Shown: piece by piece, positions 1-10,803 of the stretch
Position numbering within the stretch: position 1 is the stretch's first letter
How the letters are laid out: each line of letters starts with the position of its first letter
Assembly: GCF_000464535.1 (NCBI RefSeq)
Contig: NW_006916030.1
Coordinates: 119,148-183,147, forward strand
Direction: 5' to 3'
DNA: 64,000 bases
From: Endocarpon pusillum Z07020
Lineage: Eukaryota > Ascomycota > Eurotiomycetes > Verrucariales > Verrucariaceae
The notes under the pieces: model-generated
What the model was told of the DNA's origin: nothing
Database searches by the model: none
Seen by the model: only the letters and a program-made list of their open reading frames with translations
Translations under genes and position numbers: made by a program

Positions 1-643
1 CTTTACCCAGGTTTATTTGCCTACTAGGACTGCATTGGTGAGTTGATAATTCGATCGTACGATATGAGGTTTGGGAGAGGGGTGCTAACGTGCTGTGGTA
101 GGTCCTTGCACTGGAGAATACGCTGTAAAAGACGCAGTGTACAGGTGATGCTGCAAGGGTTTGGATGTAAGCTTGTCTGGTAAAAGGACTGCAAGAAATA
201 GAGTGGTAGAGAAAAATGGGTAGGAATGAGAAGGAGAGTGAGTGGGAGAGAGCAGAATTATATGGATTGATAGTGGCGATTGCGGATCAGCACTGTCAAT
301 ATTGATATTGATATTGCGCAACACTACCAGCGTACATCCTATACATCCCAAACTCTTTCCTTTCGTTGCCACACCGGATACAACACCGACGGGTTTCAAT
401 TTCCCCCCCAGACCGCAGACGATCAATTCAAAATCCGCCATGATCATTTCGCCATACAACCATCATACATACTCCATACAACCTGGCTCATAACCATAAA
501 CGCGAACTGAACAGTAGGATGGCGTTGTTGTTATGATCTGTTACGGAATGCTTCTTCCTCCTTCTTGTCGGTCTGTCTGTGTCAAGGACTGACTGGCTTG
601 GACGTAACTACCGTGATGCTGGCATACACGCATAACATGACGT

Positions 644-684
644 GACGGACGGACGGACGGACGGACGGACGGACGGACGGACGG
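644..684. repeat. (ACGG)n tetranucleotide microsatellite
   Basis: About ten perfect tandem copies of ACGG. It lies 80 bp before the large hexanucleotide array and has no associated gene. Confidence 0.95.
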
Positions 685-760
685 CGGGACTCGGTACTAT
701 AACAATGTTGGATGTATACAGATTTTCCGTGGTAGGACGCACAGAGTGTCTCGATCCTGC

Positions 761-1083
<323 letters not shown>

Positions 1084-1603
1084 CAACTGGAATTGTGAGC
1101 ATGACTTTTTTCTCCTCACTGCGTGAAATGGGATGAGAGAGGAGAATGTGCTGCTGTTGTTGGTGGTGGCGAGATTGAAATTGGATATGGTTGGTGTGCC
1201 AGATCCAGATACTGCTTTGCTTTGCTCCGTTTTCTTTTTTCTTTGTAAAGACGAAGAAAACGGAGATGAAGAAAAAGGAGGTAGGTTGTTAAGCCTAGAA
1301 AAGGAAATTCCCGTCCAGATGGCCTGTGTGATTGGATTCACCACATCCTCTTCTTGAGTTGGGTTGGGTTGGTTTGGGTGGTTTGAGTAGCCGGTAGTAC
1401 CCGTCTATCGTACCGGGTCATAGGCCGCTTTACATTATCGAGGATGCGTGGATTGAAGTGGTTGTTTGATCGAGTATCGGTCATGCCGTCTTCCCTGGGG
1501 TAGTGGCGGGAAAGGCGCCCTGAGATGGGATCATTCTGGCAGTTGTTTTTCGACTCTGAGATTTGTTGGGTTTGGCTTTGACCCTTGGGAGTTTTTGATG
1601 CAT

Positions 1604-1685
1604 TTCTTCTTCTTCTTCCTCCTCCTCCTCCTCCTCCTCCTCCTCCTCCTCCTCCTCCTCCTCCTCCTCCTCCTCCTCCTCCTCC
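1604..1685. repeat. (TCT)n-(CCT)n trinucleotide tract
   Basis: A short TTC run passes into about 22 perfect CCT/CTC units. The plus strand is all pyrimidine, so it is a strand-asymmetric tract. It ends about 160 bp from the 3' end of the MFS gene. Confidence 0.95.
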
Positions 1686-1847
1686 CAGCATGGCATGTTC
1701 TAGTAAAGCATGTGATGCAAAGGCACGTCGCCTGTGTGTTCTCGTTTTTGCGCCATCCTGTTCTTGGCCGCTTGTGAAGCTCGTTTTGTATTTTTGCGTG
1801 TACTTCATCAGGATTTATATCGTCATGTATTTTCTTTTACCAGTTTT

Positions 1848-3270
1848 TTACAGTGCTTTTTCTGCCTTCTTCTTTACTTGGCCCTTTGTTGATGGTGACG
1901 ATGGTGGTGCCTTCAGTAGACCAAAAGCCAAAACTGCAACAACCAGCATACAACACCCACCCATAGTATAAGCAACGTGCCTGCCAGCCCACCAGAACAA
2001 ACTACAAAACACCACCGGCCCCAATGCCCGTCCAAATTGACCCCAGCTCCTCAGCTCACCAAGCGTCTTCCCTCTATCGGCCTCCGCCGCCTCAAAGCTG
2101 CCTAGGCTGTTAAGACCTGTGACAACTGTCGCGCTTGTCACTGCCAATAGTGCACCTGCACTGTAAAGGCCCGTAGAAGATGTTGTACGCGCTAAGAGGA
2201 AAAATGCAGCTGCACAGCTGCAGATACCGATTCGGACAATAAAGACAGGAGGTAGGCGCCGCACGATGCTGCCCTGGAGGATGGAGGCGATGAGACCGAT
2301 GAAACCGAGGAGGCGGCCGTTGAGCTTCGAAGGGGAGGGATGGTCTGGGTAAAGGGTTGTGGTTAAGAGGAATGGTAGGGAGAATTCGAGACCCGAGAAA
2401 GGTAAGAGAAAGAGGAAATGAGTGAGGTTTAGGAGTATAGGGTTGTTTGTTTGGCGTCCTTGTGATTGAGGAGGGATTGGATGTTTGGCCGTGGAGCCAT
2501 TCTGTTTTGTATCGGAGATTGTAGAAGCGGTTTTCGGTGGACGTGTCTCGGGAAGATAGAGGTATAGATATATAGTTTCGACCAAGATGAGAAGCAAGGA
2601 GAAGCTGGCCGCTGTTGCGAAAGGGTTGGCTGCGACCAAGGTAATGTTGGCTAGAGCTGCTCCAAGCGCCGGTCCAAATGTGAAAGCTATGCTGAAACAT
2701 GCGCCCACCAAGGCCATAGTAGAGCCTCTCTGACTTTCATCGCTGACATCTGCTGCTATTGCCGTGGCCAATTGGACGTTTCCTTCACTCAGGCCACCCA
2801 CGACTCTGCTTAACAGAAACGTTCGGAAGTCCGTCGCCGCACACCATAACGCCACACTCGCGATGTTGCCTACCATACTCCAAAGGAGGGCTGTTCTCCG
2901 GCCATACTTGTCCGACGCACGACCAATGATAGGAGATGCGATCGCTTGAAGGAGCGAGAAAAGAGAACCAAGGGCACCACCGAGAAGGACAATGTCATAT
3001 TTCGAGTTGATGGGAATGGAAAAGGACCGTTTGTAAGCATTGAGATAATGTATTATTCTGTTCAGCAGCGATGTTGGCCGAGTGTCGAGACTTCTATAGA
3101 ATGAAAGTAGAGATGGAAAGAGAGGGAGAATAAAGGTGAATGAGATCTGGCAGAAGTAAGCAGATATTTGTAGAGGTACAAAGTCGTCTCACAAGGTCGA
3201 GGAGCAAGGATATGAACAGCACCCGCAGCACACTTTTCCTTCTCGTAGGATCTAATCGTACAGATGCCAT
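1848..3270 (-). CDS. MFS transporter, DHA1/TetA-like (MFSD10 type)
   Basis: Two-exon gene predicted to encode a 458-aa membrane transporter. Exon 1 is 3193-3270, a 46-nt intron occupies 3147-3192 (GTGAGA donor, TGCCAG acceptor), and exon 2 is 1848-3146. The splice joins the two halves of the first membrane helix (LFISLLLDL to ISFTFILPLF), which strongly supports it. The MFS signature loop GRASDKYGRR lies at about residues 101-110, followed by about ten more hydrophobic segments and a short basic tail ending KKKAEKAL. The first ATG of the open stretch gives MASVRLDP. The length and loop fit the tetracycline-resistance-like or MFSD10 group of proton-coupled drug and metabolite exporters. The substrate cannot be read from the sequence. 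Confidence 0.85.
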
Positions 3271-3710
3271 AACCGCCGGAAAAGCTATGGTATGAGGTGC
3301 AAATGTTGAATGCTTCTGTAGGTCGAGCAATGTCAAAGATGGAATTAATTCTGTAGCGACCCGCGCTCACACCGAAAGCGGATATGGGTAACAGAGGAAC
3401 AGCAAGAAAGATCTTAAAAGATGAGCATCAAGGGAGAATGGTGGCATAATCCGGATGGAGATGTCAGACACACATTACTCCGTAGTGTGACAGGATTTCG
3501 TATCCACTCCGAGTCGAGTCTCAAACTGTCCCTGCCAAGAGATCCCCTGCACTCGACGAGTCTTACTGAGGTAACCAATCACATAATCCCACCCCCGAAA
3601 CACCCAACCTTCGAAGGCTAAGAGAGAGGTTAGGCTGCTTGCACTCCAAGAATTAATTAATTTCATCCATTCAAATGATCGTTTAGGCAGGGATAGAAAA
3701 AAAGAACAAA
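3271..3710. other. Intergenic, MFS promoter side and 5S 3' flank
   Basis: No gene seen. An A-rich run near 3693-3703 (a T run on the minus strand) directly follows the 5S gene and is suited to end RNA polymerase III transcription. Confidence 0.5.
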
Positions 3711-3829
3711 ACAATCAACAGCCGGTATTCGCTGGTGGTCACCCACCCAACTACTAACCGGCCGGCACATGGCTTAAGTACGGCTGAGCGAACGGGAAGC
3801 CCTGTATTCCATGTCCTGTGGTCGATTGC
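3711..3829 (-). rRNA. 5S ribosomal RNA, dispersed single copy
   Basis: On the minus strand this 119-nt stretch matches the Neurospora-type fungal 5S rRNA (recalled) over its whole length. The internal control region, from CGCTCAGCCG to GGTTAGTAG, and the GTGGGTGACCACCAGCG block are intact. The ends pair (GCAATC with GATTGT), and helix II pairs (ACATGG with CCATGT) although both arms differ from the recalled sequence, so the changes are compensatory. A T run follows the 3' end as a Pol III stop. Dispersed 5S genes outside the rDNA array are usual in Pezizomycotina. Covariation argues for a functional gene rather than a decayed copy. Confidence 0.93.
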
Positions 3830-4875
3830 GAAAGTAAGGTCTCATAATAAAATATATAACCTAAACACAAACTGCAAAAAGCGCTCTCCCATCTACCCAA
3901 CCTGAACTACTCCAGACAGTCAGGAAGTAATGACACTTCACCGCTTACGGAGTATCTCTAGGTATTGATCTTGTCTCTAGAACTAAAACGCATAATTCAC
4001 TGTTTTCGTCGTCAAATATGCTCCTATCATAGAAGAATTGCTACTGGCTTGTAACTCCAATGGCACCGCAATACTACGCGTTAGTCTCGTAATTCTAGGT
4101 ATGAAATCCAAGTCCAGCTATTAGGTTGGAATTCCACTTGTCTTTGATTGGATTATCACAGTCTTGAGGGATGACCGCTGGGTGGCTCAGTCTAAATAGG
4201 GCTCGCCCTTGTAGCCGTAATACTCTGATTGGTATGTTCGATTCGGCCACGGCACTTACAGCTCAGGGCTACCGACTACACCCCACGTCTCGCAGTCCAC
4301 GGGAAGCTGTGGGTTCAAGAAGATTGAGGAGAGAACGGTTGAGAACAAACAAAGGCAAGGATTGCTTCAAGTGATCTGCAAATATTGGGAGTAGAGATCT
4401 AACACATCGAAAATGCTTGAACGATCTTCAAGCCAGCCCTCATAGTTGTTGAAGTTCACACCGAATCAAGACACCTTCCCGTTTTATCAACACTCCAGAC
4501 TATTCCTATGTCATCCTTTCCACATTCCGGTACCGAGAGCACTGGAGCATTTCTTCGTGTCTCCAAATGCGGAGCCGACCTTCTATTCCACTGCCGGAGT
4601 AATTGGATAAACGGAGCGGGTTGTGTTGTCAAGCCTGAGGACAATGCCCATGGTCCAAGCACCTCACGTACCAATGGACCCATCTGCAATACGAATAGGG
4701 CAGTGTAGCGGAGGCGTAGTGGACTGTCAGGGTGGCGGGCTGCCATACTTCGCATGCGTCAGATCTCAAGGGACAATGACAGGATATCCTGCTCGATCGA
4801 TCTCGCAAGTCGAGTAGGCATCCTTAGAACTACGCTTCAGAGCACGTGAAGTCCGCCCTCGATCATATCTCTGCC
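3830..4875. other. Intergenic, no gene seen
   Basis: No supported gene. It contains one exact copy of the palindrome-like word TACGGAGTA at 3946. Short open frames between 4171 and 4817 overlap one another on both strands and carry no recognisable domain. Confidence 0.5.
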
Positions 4876-5523
4876 TCATTGCTCCCAAGGCTCCTTCGCA
4901 CCAGGATTCTGCCTCCTCCACTCCGCCACCTCCCTTTCCAATGCCTCCAGATCACCCTGAAAAGCATCTTTGACTGGCTCAGTCCTCATCTCCCACACAT
5001 CCTCACTGCTTGGGCCCTGCTTATATTTGATCGCCTTCTTCCTGTAATGATCCGCAATCGCCTTCTCGCGGTCTTCCTTCTCCCATTGTCTTGTGCGCAT
5101 ACATAGCCAGAAATCCTGCCAGTGGTTCGAGCATGATCGGAAGGTACCGTAGCGATAGACATTGACGAATTGCCCGCCGAACGTTTGGCAGAAGAAAGCG
5201 TAGTCAAAAGCGGAGCGGCAGGAGATTTCTCTTGGATAGAGCGAGTCTGGTGAGATGTCGGGATTTCGTTTTATTGCGTTGGATGATTGCTTCGAGGATG
5301 TATTTTGTGTAGACTCGGAATCCAATTCCCTGAGCCAATTTGCTAATTCTTGTTCGCTCTCCTCGTCGCGTGTTAAGACTTTGCTAGGTTGAGGCTTTTG
5401 GGTGGCTTCGAGTTGAGGAGCCGATGGTGGTGAGGAGCGCAGGTCATCATTTACAGCATTTGACAGAGCAGCAGGTGCAGATGGTGGCCCCTTCGAGGTA
5501 CCTGAACTCCACCACCATCCCAT
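4876..5523 (-). CDS. Emi1-family twin CX9C protein (DUF3128)
   Basis: A 215-aa single-exon protein starting MGWWWSSG. The first ATG is used; the frame is open three codons upstream but only from TTG. The C-terminal half carries a clear twin CX9C motif: CRSAFDYAFFC and CSNHWQDFWLC, each with nine residues between cysteines, separated by the spacer QTFGGQFVNVYRYGTFRS. This is the signature of the Emi1/DUF3128 family. In yeast that family is linked to early meiotic induction and mitochondria; twin CX9C proteins are usually oxidised and retained in the intermembrane space by Mia40. The N-terminal third is Ser/Pro-rich and looks disordered. The tail is charged and helical (KEDREKAIADHYRKK). Confidence 0.88.
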   Translation of the reverse strand: MGWWWSSGTSKGPPSAPAALSNAVNDDLRSSPPSAPQLEATQKPQPSKVLTRDEESEQELANWLRELDSESTQNTSSKQSSNAIKRNPDISPDSLYPREISCRSAFDYAFFCQTFGGQFVNVYRYGTFRSCSNHWQDFWLCMRTRQWEKEDREKAIADHYRKKAIKYKQGPSSEDVWEMRTEPVKDAFQGDLEALEREVAEWRRQNPGAKEPWEQ

Positions 5524-6020
5524 CGCGCTCAACAGTGTGCCAGCTCAAGCAGGTGCAGCTGTGCTCTGTAATCAATTCGGATGAAATGGTGGTTAGAGGT
5601 CTAAAATTTAGCAAAAGCTTGGCGTGCTGAGAACAACTTCTTGAAGTCCATCTAGAACTAGTTTAAGCCTTTCAACCTCCCATCTCTTTTGCCGACAATC
5701 TTTGCATACTTAATACACATAAATTATGAGTGGCCATCCTGCCCCAATGCGGACTTCATCTGACAAAATAGCTGTCATTTCTGTCAAGGACTAAACCGAA
5801 GACCTATGCGTCTCTTTAGCTTTCTGGTCTCTGGATGAGCAAGGTGGGTTCCACAAGATGCAGGACTAACGGCAGAGGGCATAAATATGCTTAATTGTCC
5901 TTGATCCGCATGTAATTCTAAAAACTGGGCCCAGGAAAGTGCGTAATCTTTACAATTCACCCTTTCATTGCTGCTGTCGTTGATCAGTTCAATCTCAGAA
6001 ACTCTTGACTTACGCAGAGG
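5524..6020. other. Divergent intergenic region
   Basis: About 500 bp shared as upstream region by the Emi1-type gene (-) and the methyltransferase (+). No repeat or RNA gene seen. Confidence 0.5.
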
Positions 6021-6743
6021 ATGACCACCACTTCAGGAACAAGTCATCAAGCTGATCGTCAAGACCGTAGCAGGTTTACATTTCAGCAAGGGTGGTTCGA
6101 GTTGATTCGCGATGAGTGGGAGAAGCTAACTATGCCTCTTCGCGGGAAAAAGCTTCATGTCTTGGAAGTAGGCTCCTTCGAAGGCGCCTCGACAACATGG
6201 ATCCTTGACAACCTTATGGACCATGCCGAGTCAACAATGACCGTTATCGACACATTCGAGGGTGGCATGGAACATCAAGCCGCCGAGAATGCGCAGAAAT
6301 ACAACATGAGTACGCTTGAAAGCCGTTTCCGAGCGAACGTGGCGAAATGCGAGCATGTGAACAAATTACGCGTGATGAAGGCACGCAGTGATAACGCCTT
6401 ACTGGCCTTGAGGCAAGAGTCTGCGCATTTTGACTTTGTCTATGTCGACGCCTCACATGTAGCCATCGATGTATTGCATGATGCAGTGGTCTGTTGGCGA
6501 ATGCTCAATGTACATGGCGTTATGGTGTTCGATGACTTTCGCTGGAAAGGATATATGGAAGATTGCTACAACCCACACGTTGCTATCCTTGGCTTCCTTC
6601 GTTGCGCCGCGCCAGAAATCGAGACCAGAGAGACAGAATCTCAGATGTGGGTGACCAAAGTACCGAACAGAATACCTGCGACTCCGAATCCGGATCCTGC
6701 TTTGTACTATTGGGAAAAGGACAAGAACTCAGCGTTAGAGTAA
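6021..6743 (+). CDS. Class I SAM-dependent methyltransferase
   Basis: Single-exon, 240 aa. Motif I (SAM-binding loop) reads VLEVGSFEGAST at about residues 47-58. It is followed by an acidic residue after strand 2 (MTVIDTF), then FDFVYVDASH (motif II/III region, about 138-147) and the strand GVMVFDDF. The order and spacing fit the Methyltransf_24 type of Rossmann methyltransferase, often annotated in fungi as small-molecule O-methyltransferase-like. There is no signal peptide or membrane segment, so it is probably cytosolic. No biosynthetic partner genes sit beside it, and the substrate is unknown. Confidence 0.82.
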   Translation: MTTTSGTSHQADRQDRSRFTFQQGWFELIRDEWEKLTMPLRGKKLHVLEVGSFEGASTTWILDNLMDHAESTMTVIDTFEGGMEHQAAENAQKYNMSTLESRFRANVAKCEHVNKLRVMKARSDNALLALRQESAHFDFVYVDASHVAIDVLHDAVVCWRMLNVHGVMVFDDFRWKGYMEDCYNPHVAILGFLRCAAPEIETRETESQMWVTKVPNRIPATPNPDPALYYWEKDKNSALE

Positions 6744-7582
6744 GGCCCAAAGGCTTCTATGAAGGAGCACTAAATTGCAAGCACTATGTTAGACATAGTT
6801 TAAGGACATGAGCCGCTCAAAAGCCTAGAATCGGAGAGAGCATAGCAACTGGTCATTGTGGTTCTGGAAGGGTTTGGGGTCGCAACCCTGAAACTGGCAC
6901 TTCATTCACCTGCACAGATAGCTGTCTAGGAGGCTTCTTTGCTCATAGTGTTTCCCTTCTTTGTTGAATAAGGATGAACATGCAGACTTGAAAAACGGAG
7001 CCATTTACGGAGTACCACGAGCCATAATTCTTTTTGAGATGCAGGTAGTTTGCTTGACGGATATTGATACCACCACTCTCTTCTGGGGCCAATAGGTGGC
7101 TGGGTACTCCGTGAAAGGGCTTGAAATGCTGTACAACTCCTGACAAGCCGCTGTAAATAAAAGCGTACTACCAATATATAAAGACAGTATCGCCAGCCTT
7201 CTACATTATGTTGACTGTGGCTGGGGAACAACTGAGATATTTACAATCTCAACCGGAAGTGTTTTTCTGACATTTTCCCTATCTGAACAATGTTTAACTC
7301 TACAATGTTTCTTATTGTCTTTCCTTTGTCACAATAGCATTCCTTATGCCCTTCACTCAATGCAACAATGCAGCAAGGGCTAAACATTCTATTCAATTCC
7401 TCAAGTGGCTTCTAATCTCCATGGATATTTGGTTAAGAATGGCCAAAAGTTCTTAACTAATCTTTCAGCTTGCCCTTGCCTAGGCTTTGTACTTGTCTTC
7501 ACCCAACCTGACACCTCAGCTCAAGTACTTTCTAACTATAAGTCCAACCTTTACTGAATCTCCTCTGACGGCTGCTGTCATC
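6744..7582. other. Intergenic, no gene seen
   Basis: AT-rich spacer with an exact TACGGAGTA at 7006 and a near match at 7104. The open frame of the next gene extends back to 7487, but only from a TTG codon. Confidence 0.5.
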
Positions 7583-9541
7583 ATGGTTTTCGCAATGAGG
7601 CTTATGGAATCTTTTTCCCAACCGGAGCGCTTTATCTGGCATGACGGCGTGTTTACTGTCATCATTCCGAATGGCACCCGAACTGCATATCATCCTCGTG
7701 CATCTGTGTCATATCTCAAAACGCTACTCATACCCCAACTTCGACTGACACGCGCCGGTAATATCTCCTCACACCAGCCACCTCCGCCACCTCCGCATCC
7801 ATATGATTTCTACCTGGCACAGTTGATCCACTACGGCCTCGATTTTCATTTTGAGACTGAGTCAGCACAGCGTGCTCTCGAGATCGAGATTAGACTTGGA
7901 AGGCTGCATGTACCACAAGGGTTGGTGAGATTGGAGAAAGAATTGAGGAAGGTGCACGAGAGGAAGCAAGAGAGGGACCGCCAGCATACAGTGAGGCTCG
8001 CTACGCAACAGCAGCTTGGTAGCACAGCTGATACCGCAATCACCGTTGACACATCTGAAGATGCACCCGGAGACAAGCCAATCCTAAGAACGACTCATGG
8101 CCGGTCTGTAAAGCGAAAGAAAGCGCAACAGGATGTAATTCTCACTTCTGATGAGAGCGAGGCACGGTCTTCTACAGAGCAGAGCTCCAATGGTGTCGCG
8201 GAAGATTCAGGCAATGAAAGTGACACCATTGCTGTAGCCCCGGATCGTCATCGTGGCACATCTTCCGGCAGTTCGAATTCGTTTTCGCCAGAGGACGTCG
8301 CAGCGGTGAAACGTTCTGACTCCATCTGTTCTGGACGTCAAAGCATCAGCGACGAATCTTCAGAGGATGCAGATGGTGAAGACACCAGCAGCGGTGACGA
8401 TCCATTTCTTGAAAAACAAGATTACAAGCGTATTAAGATCGAAAAAGCTGATGAGAAAGACGATGCCATCCTCCGCTCAACTAGGGAGCCAGGACCCTTT
8501 GTCGTCCGAAGACAGCTTCCGCCCACTCAAGTCAAAATCCGCCGCATTGCTTCACAGCCTCACCTCAACGCCCAGCCGTTTCACTCGGCGTTAAAGGACA
8601 CCGTTGGCAGTCAGAGCACCAACAAAACAATCTTTGCGTCTGTCAGCAAGATGCCACCGCGAAAACCATTTGTCAGTCCAGATAAACGACCATCATGGAC
8701 TATCCCTGTCCGATCACCATCATCTTCCCAGCACAACACGCCAAAATCAGTCACCTTCAGCCAATTCCAGCGCGAAACTCCAACGAAAGTCTCTGAAGTG
8801 GAAAAGGATACGCTTTCGTCAGCAATGAAGACACCGCAACGCACTTCACATAGACGGACGCCCTCACCTTCTTCTGATTACAGCCATACTACGCCACTTC
8901 GCTCGATTCTGAAGAAGAGCGTTGCTCATTCAAGCGAACTCTTGATAGAGGATGGTGGGAACACTGAAATAGCTGTACAAATTCCTCGCAACGGCAAAGC
9001 TTCTCCATCGCGGCCCCGCAAGCGGAAGCGCAGAAGTGAGGCCAACCGAGGCTTTCATCTGGAATTGGATGGTGCTGAAGACCCACCGGATATCCCGGAT
9101 GACTCTTACACGGAGAAACCTTACATCACTAGTGACCTTGTTGGCGGCAAGCCGATCTCGTCTTTCAGGAATGGCACCATGACGCAGGCTCTCCAAGCAT
9201 CTTCGCAGCACAATGCCTCAACAGTGAAGAGCACCGGAGGCTGGCTAGAGGCGAAATCGAAGTCTTACCTGCAGGAGCAGACGGAAAAAGGGACGAAGCG
9301 CGATGGGATAGCCAAATCAGCCCCAGTCACAGATATGTGTCGCGACAGAAAGCTTGATAAACCTACCCCAGGGAATTCTAAGGTCAAACTGAAAGTAACG
9401 GGCGGAGCAGAAAACCCTCGGAAAGGTAGGGACACGTTCGCAAGGGGAAACGAAAACGGCTACAGGGATGGAAAGCAGCTGGGCCTGATGGGTCGATCTG
9501 GTTCGAGAGGTGGCCTTGTGAGAGCTGGTGGAGTTTGTTGA
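7583..9541 (+). CDS. Hypothetical basic, Ser-rich nuclear-type protein
   Basis: A 652-aa single-exon protein; the first ATG gives MVFAMRLMES. I do not recognise a named family. The first 140 residues look folded (FIWHDGVFTVIIPNGTRTAY, then a helical KEL/ERKQERD stretch). The remainder is low-complexity, rich in Ser, Thr, Pro and Lys, with acidic patches (SEDADGEDTSSGDD). Basic clusters at VKRKKAQ and RPRKRKRRSE look like nuclear localisation signals, and there are many SP/TP sites (RTPSPSSDY, TTPLRSILKK). KSVTF at residues 388-392 fits the RVxF docking consensus for protein phosphatase 1. I infer a nuclear regulatory or chromatin-associated scaffold; this is not established. Confidence 0.75.
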   Translation: MVFAMRLMESFSQPERFIWHDGVFTVIIPNGTRTAYHPRASVSYLKTLLIPQLRLTRAGNISSHQPPPPPPHPYDFYLAQLIHYGLDFHFETESAQRALEIEIRLGRLHVPQGLVRLEKELRKVHERKQERDRQHTVRLATQQQLGSTADTAITVDTSEDAPGDKPILRTTHGRSVKRKKAQQDVILTSDESEARSSTEQSSNGVAEDSGNESDTIAVAPDRHRGTSSGSSNSFSPEDVAAVKRSDSICSGRQSISDESSEDADGEDTSSGDDPFLEKQDYKRIKIEKADEKDDAILRSTREPGPFVVRRQLPPTQVKIRRIASQPHLNAQPFHSALKDTVGSQSTNKTIFASVSKMPPRKPFVSPDKRPSWTIPVRSPSSSQHNTPKSVTFSQFQRETPTKVSEVEKDTLSSAMKTPQRTSHRRTPSPSSDYSHTTPLRSILKKSVAHSSELLIEDGGNTEIAVQIPRNGKASPSRPRKRKRRSEANRGFHLELDGAEDPPDIPDDSYTEKPYITSDLVGGKPISSFRNGTMTQALQASSQHNASTVKSTGGWLEAKSKSYLQEQTEKGTKRDGIAKSAPVTDMCRDRKLDKPTPGNSKVKLKVTGGAENPRKGRDTFARGNENGYRDGKQLGLMGRSGSRGGLVRAGGVC

Positions 9542-10803
9542 GGACCGAGCATCGATTCGGCTGATGACCATCAGAAGGGCGTTAGAAGATCGGGGCCATG
9601 CTGCTGGTATGTGATTTGGAGTCTTGGGAAAGCCGGGTCCTGGTTGGCTGGGCAGTCAAAGGGTTGTCAAAGTTACGATCAGCGGAAAGGCGGGTTGGGA
9701 ACTGACTGGGCAGTGATTCAATAGCAACCCAGGACATCGTTCGTGGCCTTGACAGAGTTAGAATTGTGGAGGACTGAGGATCTTGGCCTTTGAACTCGAT
9801 TAGGTTCTCTCCGTCCCTACCGGTCCTCTATATTGAACAGGAGGATGCCAGCTAATCGAGAAGATTGGACCCAGCGCTCTATTATGAAGTAACACCTGGC
9901 CACGTCAATCTCCATGCTTTTCATTGAAAACTTACAACAGCGTGCTCCACGATTCTTGATCCCGGTCTAAATAACCTTCTCATCCATGCGCCCTTTCCTT
10001 CCTTCCCTCTTCTCCGTTTCCCCCTCAGTTCCCAACTTCCTACCCAATCGCCCGTCCGAGACTCATCCTCATAGGCGACACGGGTTTCGACATTTACAGT
10101 ACCGATTCACTCACACGAAACGCTGTGAGATATGCCCCATCCTAACGCCTCATACTGTCATGGCCAGGTAGTCTGAGAACGCTCTTCGAATGATTCTCGA
10201 TGCAGAATAGGTACTAGGTAGAGAGAGAAATGATGTGTAGGGAAGAAATATTGAACCAGAGAAATATTTAGGGGGGTGGGTCCCGGGTAGCTAAGGCTTA
10301 TAATACAATTGATCTTGATCGCCCTGGCTGAAGTAAAGTACGCGAAAAGAGGGTCGCGGATCAAGGGAATTTTTTTTGTCACTTGAGGGTTTGGACTTTG
10401 GGGAGAAGACGACGACGTTGGGAATTTTCTGCTCAGTGAGTAGTAGGCTCGGGTTCAGGGGATTTTGGTTGTAGCTTCTGTCCGGATGGAATGGAGGATC
10501 ATGATAAGGTGGCGGAGGGGGCGCGTGGGGGGACGTGTAGTTACTTAACGTAGATGATTGGGGGTGGGGTTAGGAGAAGCGTCAGAGTGTGTGCACCGAG
10601 GGCCTCGTTATCTAAGCCTTCCGGCGTGTTGTTTCTGGTATTGAGAACTAAGTACTAAACTGGGTAGGATGGCCGTGCTTGGACTGTGTTTTGGTAGAGG
10701 AGGGACGGGGAAGGGATATATATTTCGACCCTCTTCGTTGTATTTGACGCCAGATAAAGCATTACTACCAAGCAAGATGTGGACTTGTCAGATTGAGGGT
10801 GGG
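9542..10803. other. Intergenic, two convergent 3' ends
   Basis: About 1.26 kb between the 3' ends of two convergent genes. It holds a pyrimidine-rich stretch around 9990-10020 and G-rich runs between 10260 and 10570. No supported gene, RNA or repeat. Confidence 0.5.

Noticed and set aside
85..459. Minus-strand frame starting MADFELIVCGLGG
   Set aside because: The N-terminal 40 residues look protein-like, but the rest turns into low-complexity sequence and no domain or continuing exon is visible inside the window.
4313..4330. GGGTTCAAGAAG as a tRNA B-box
   Set aside because: No acceptor or anticodon stem can be folded around it. No tRNA was found in the window.
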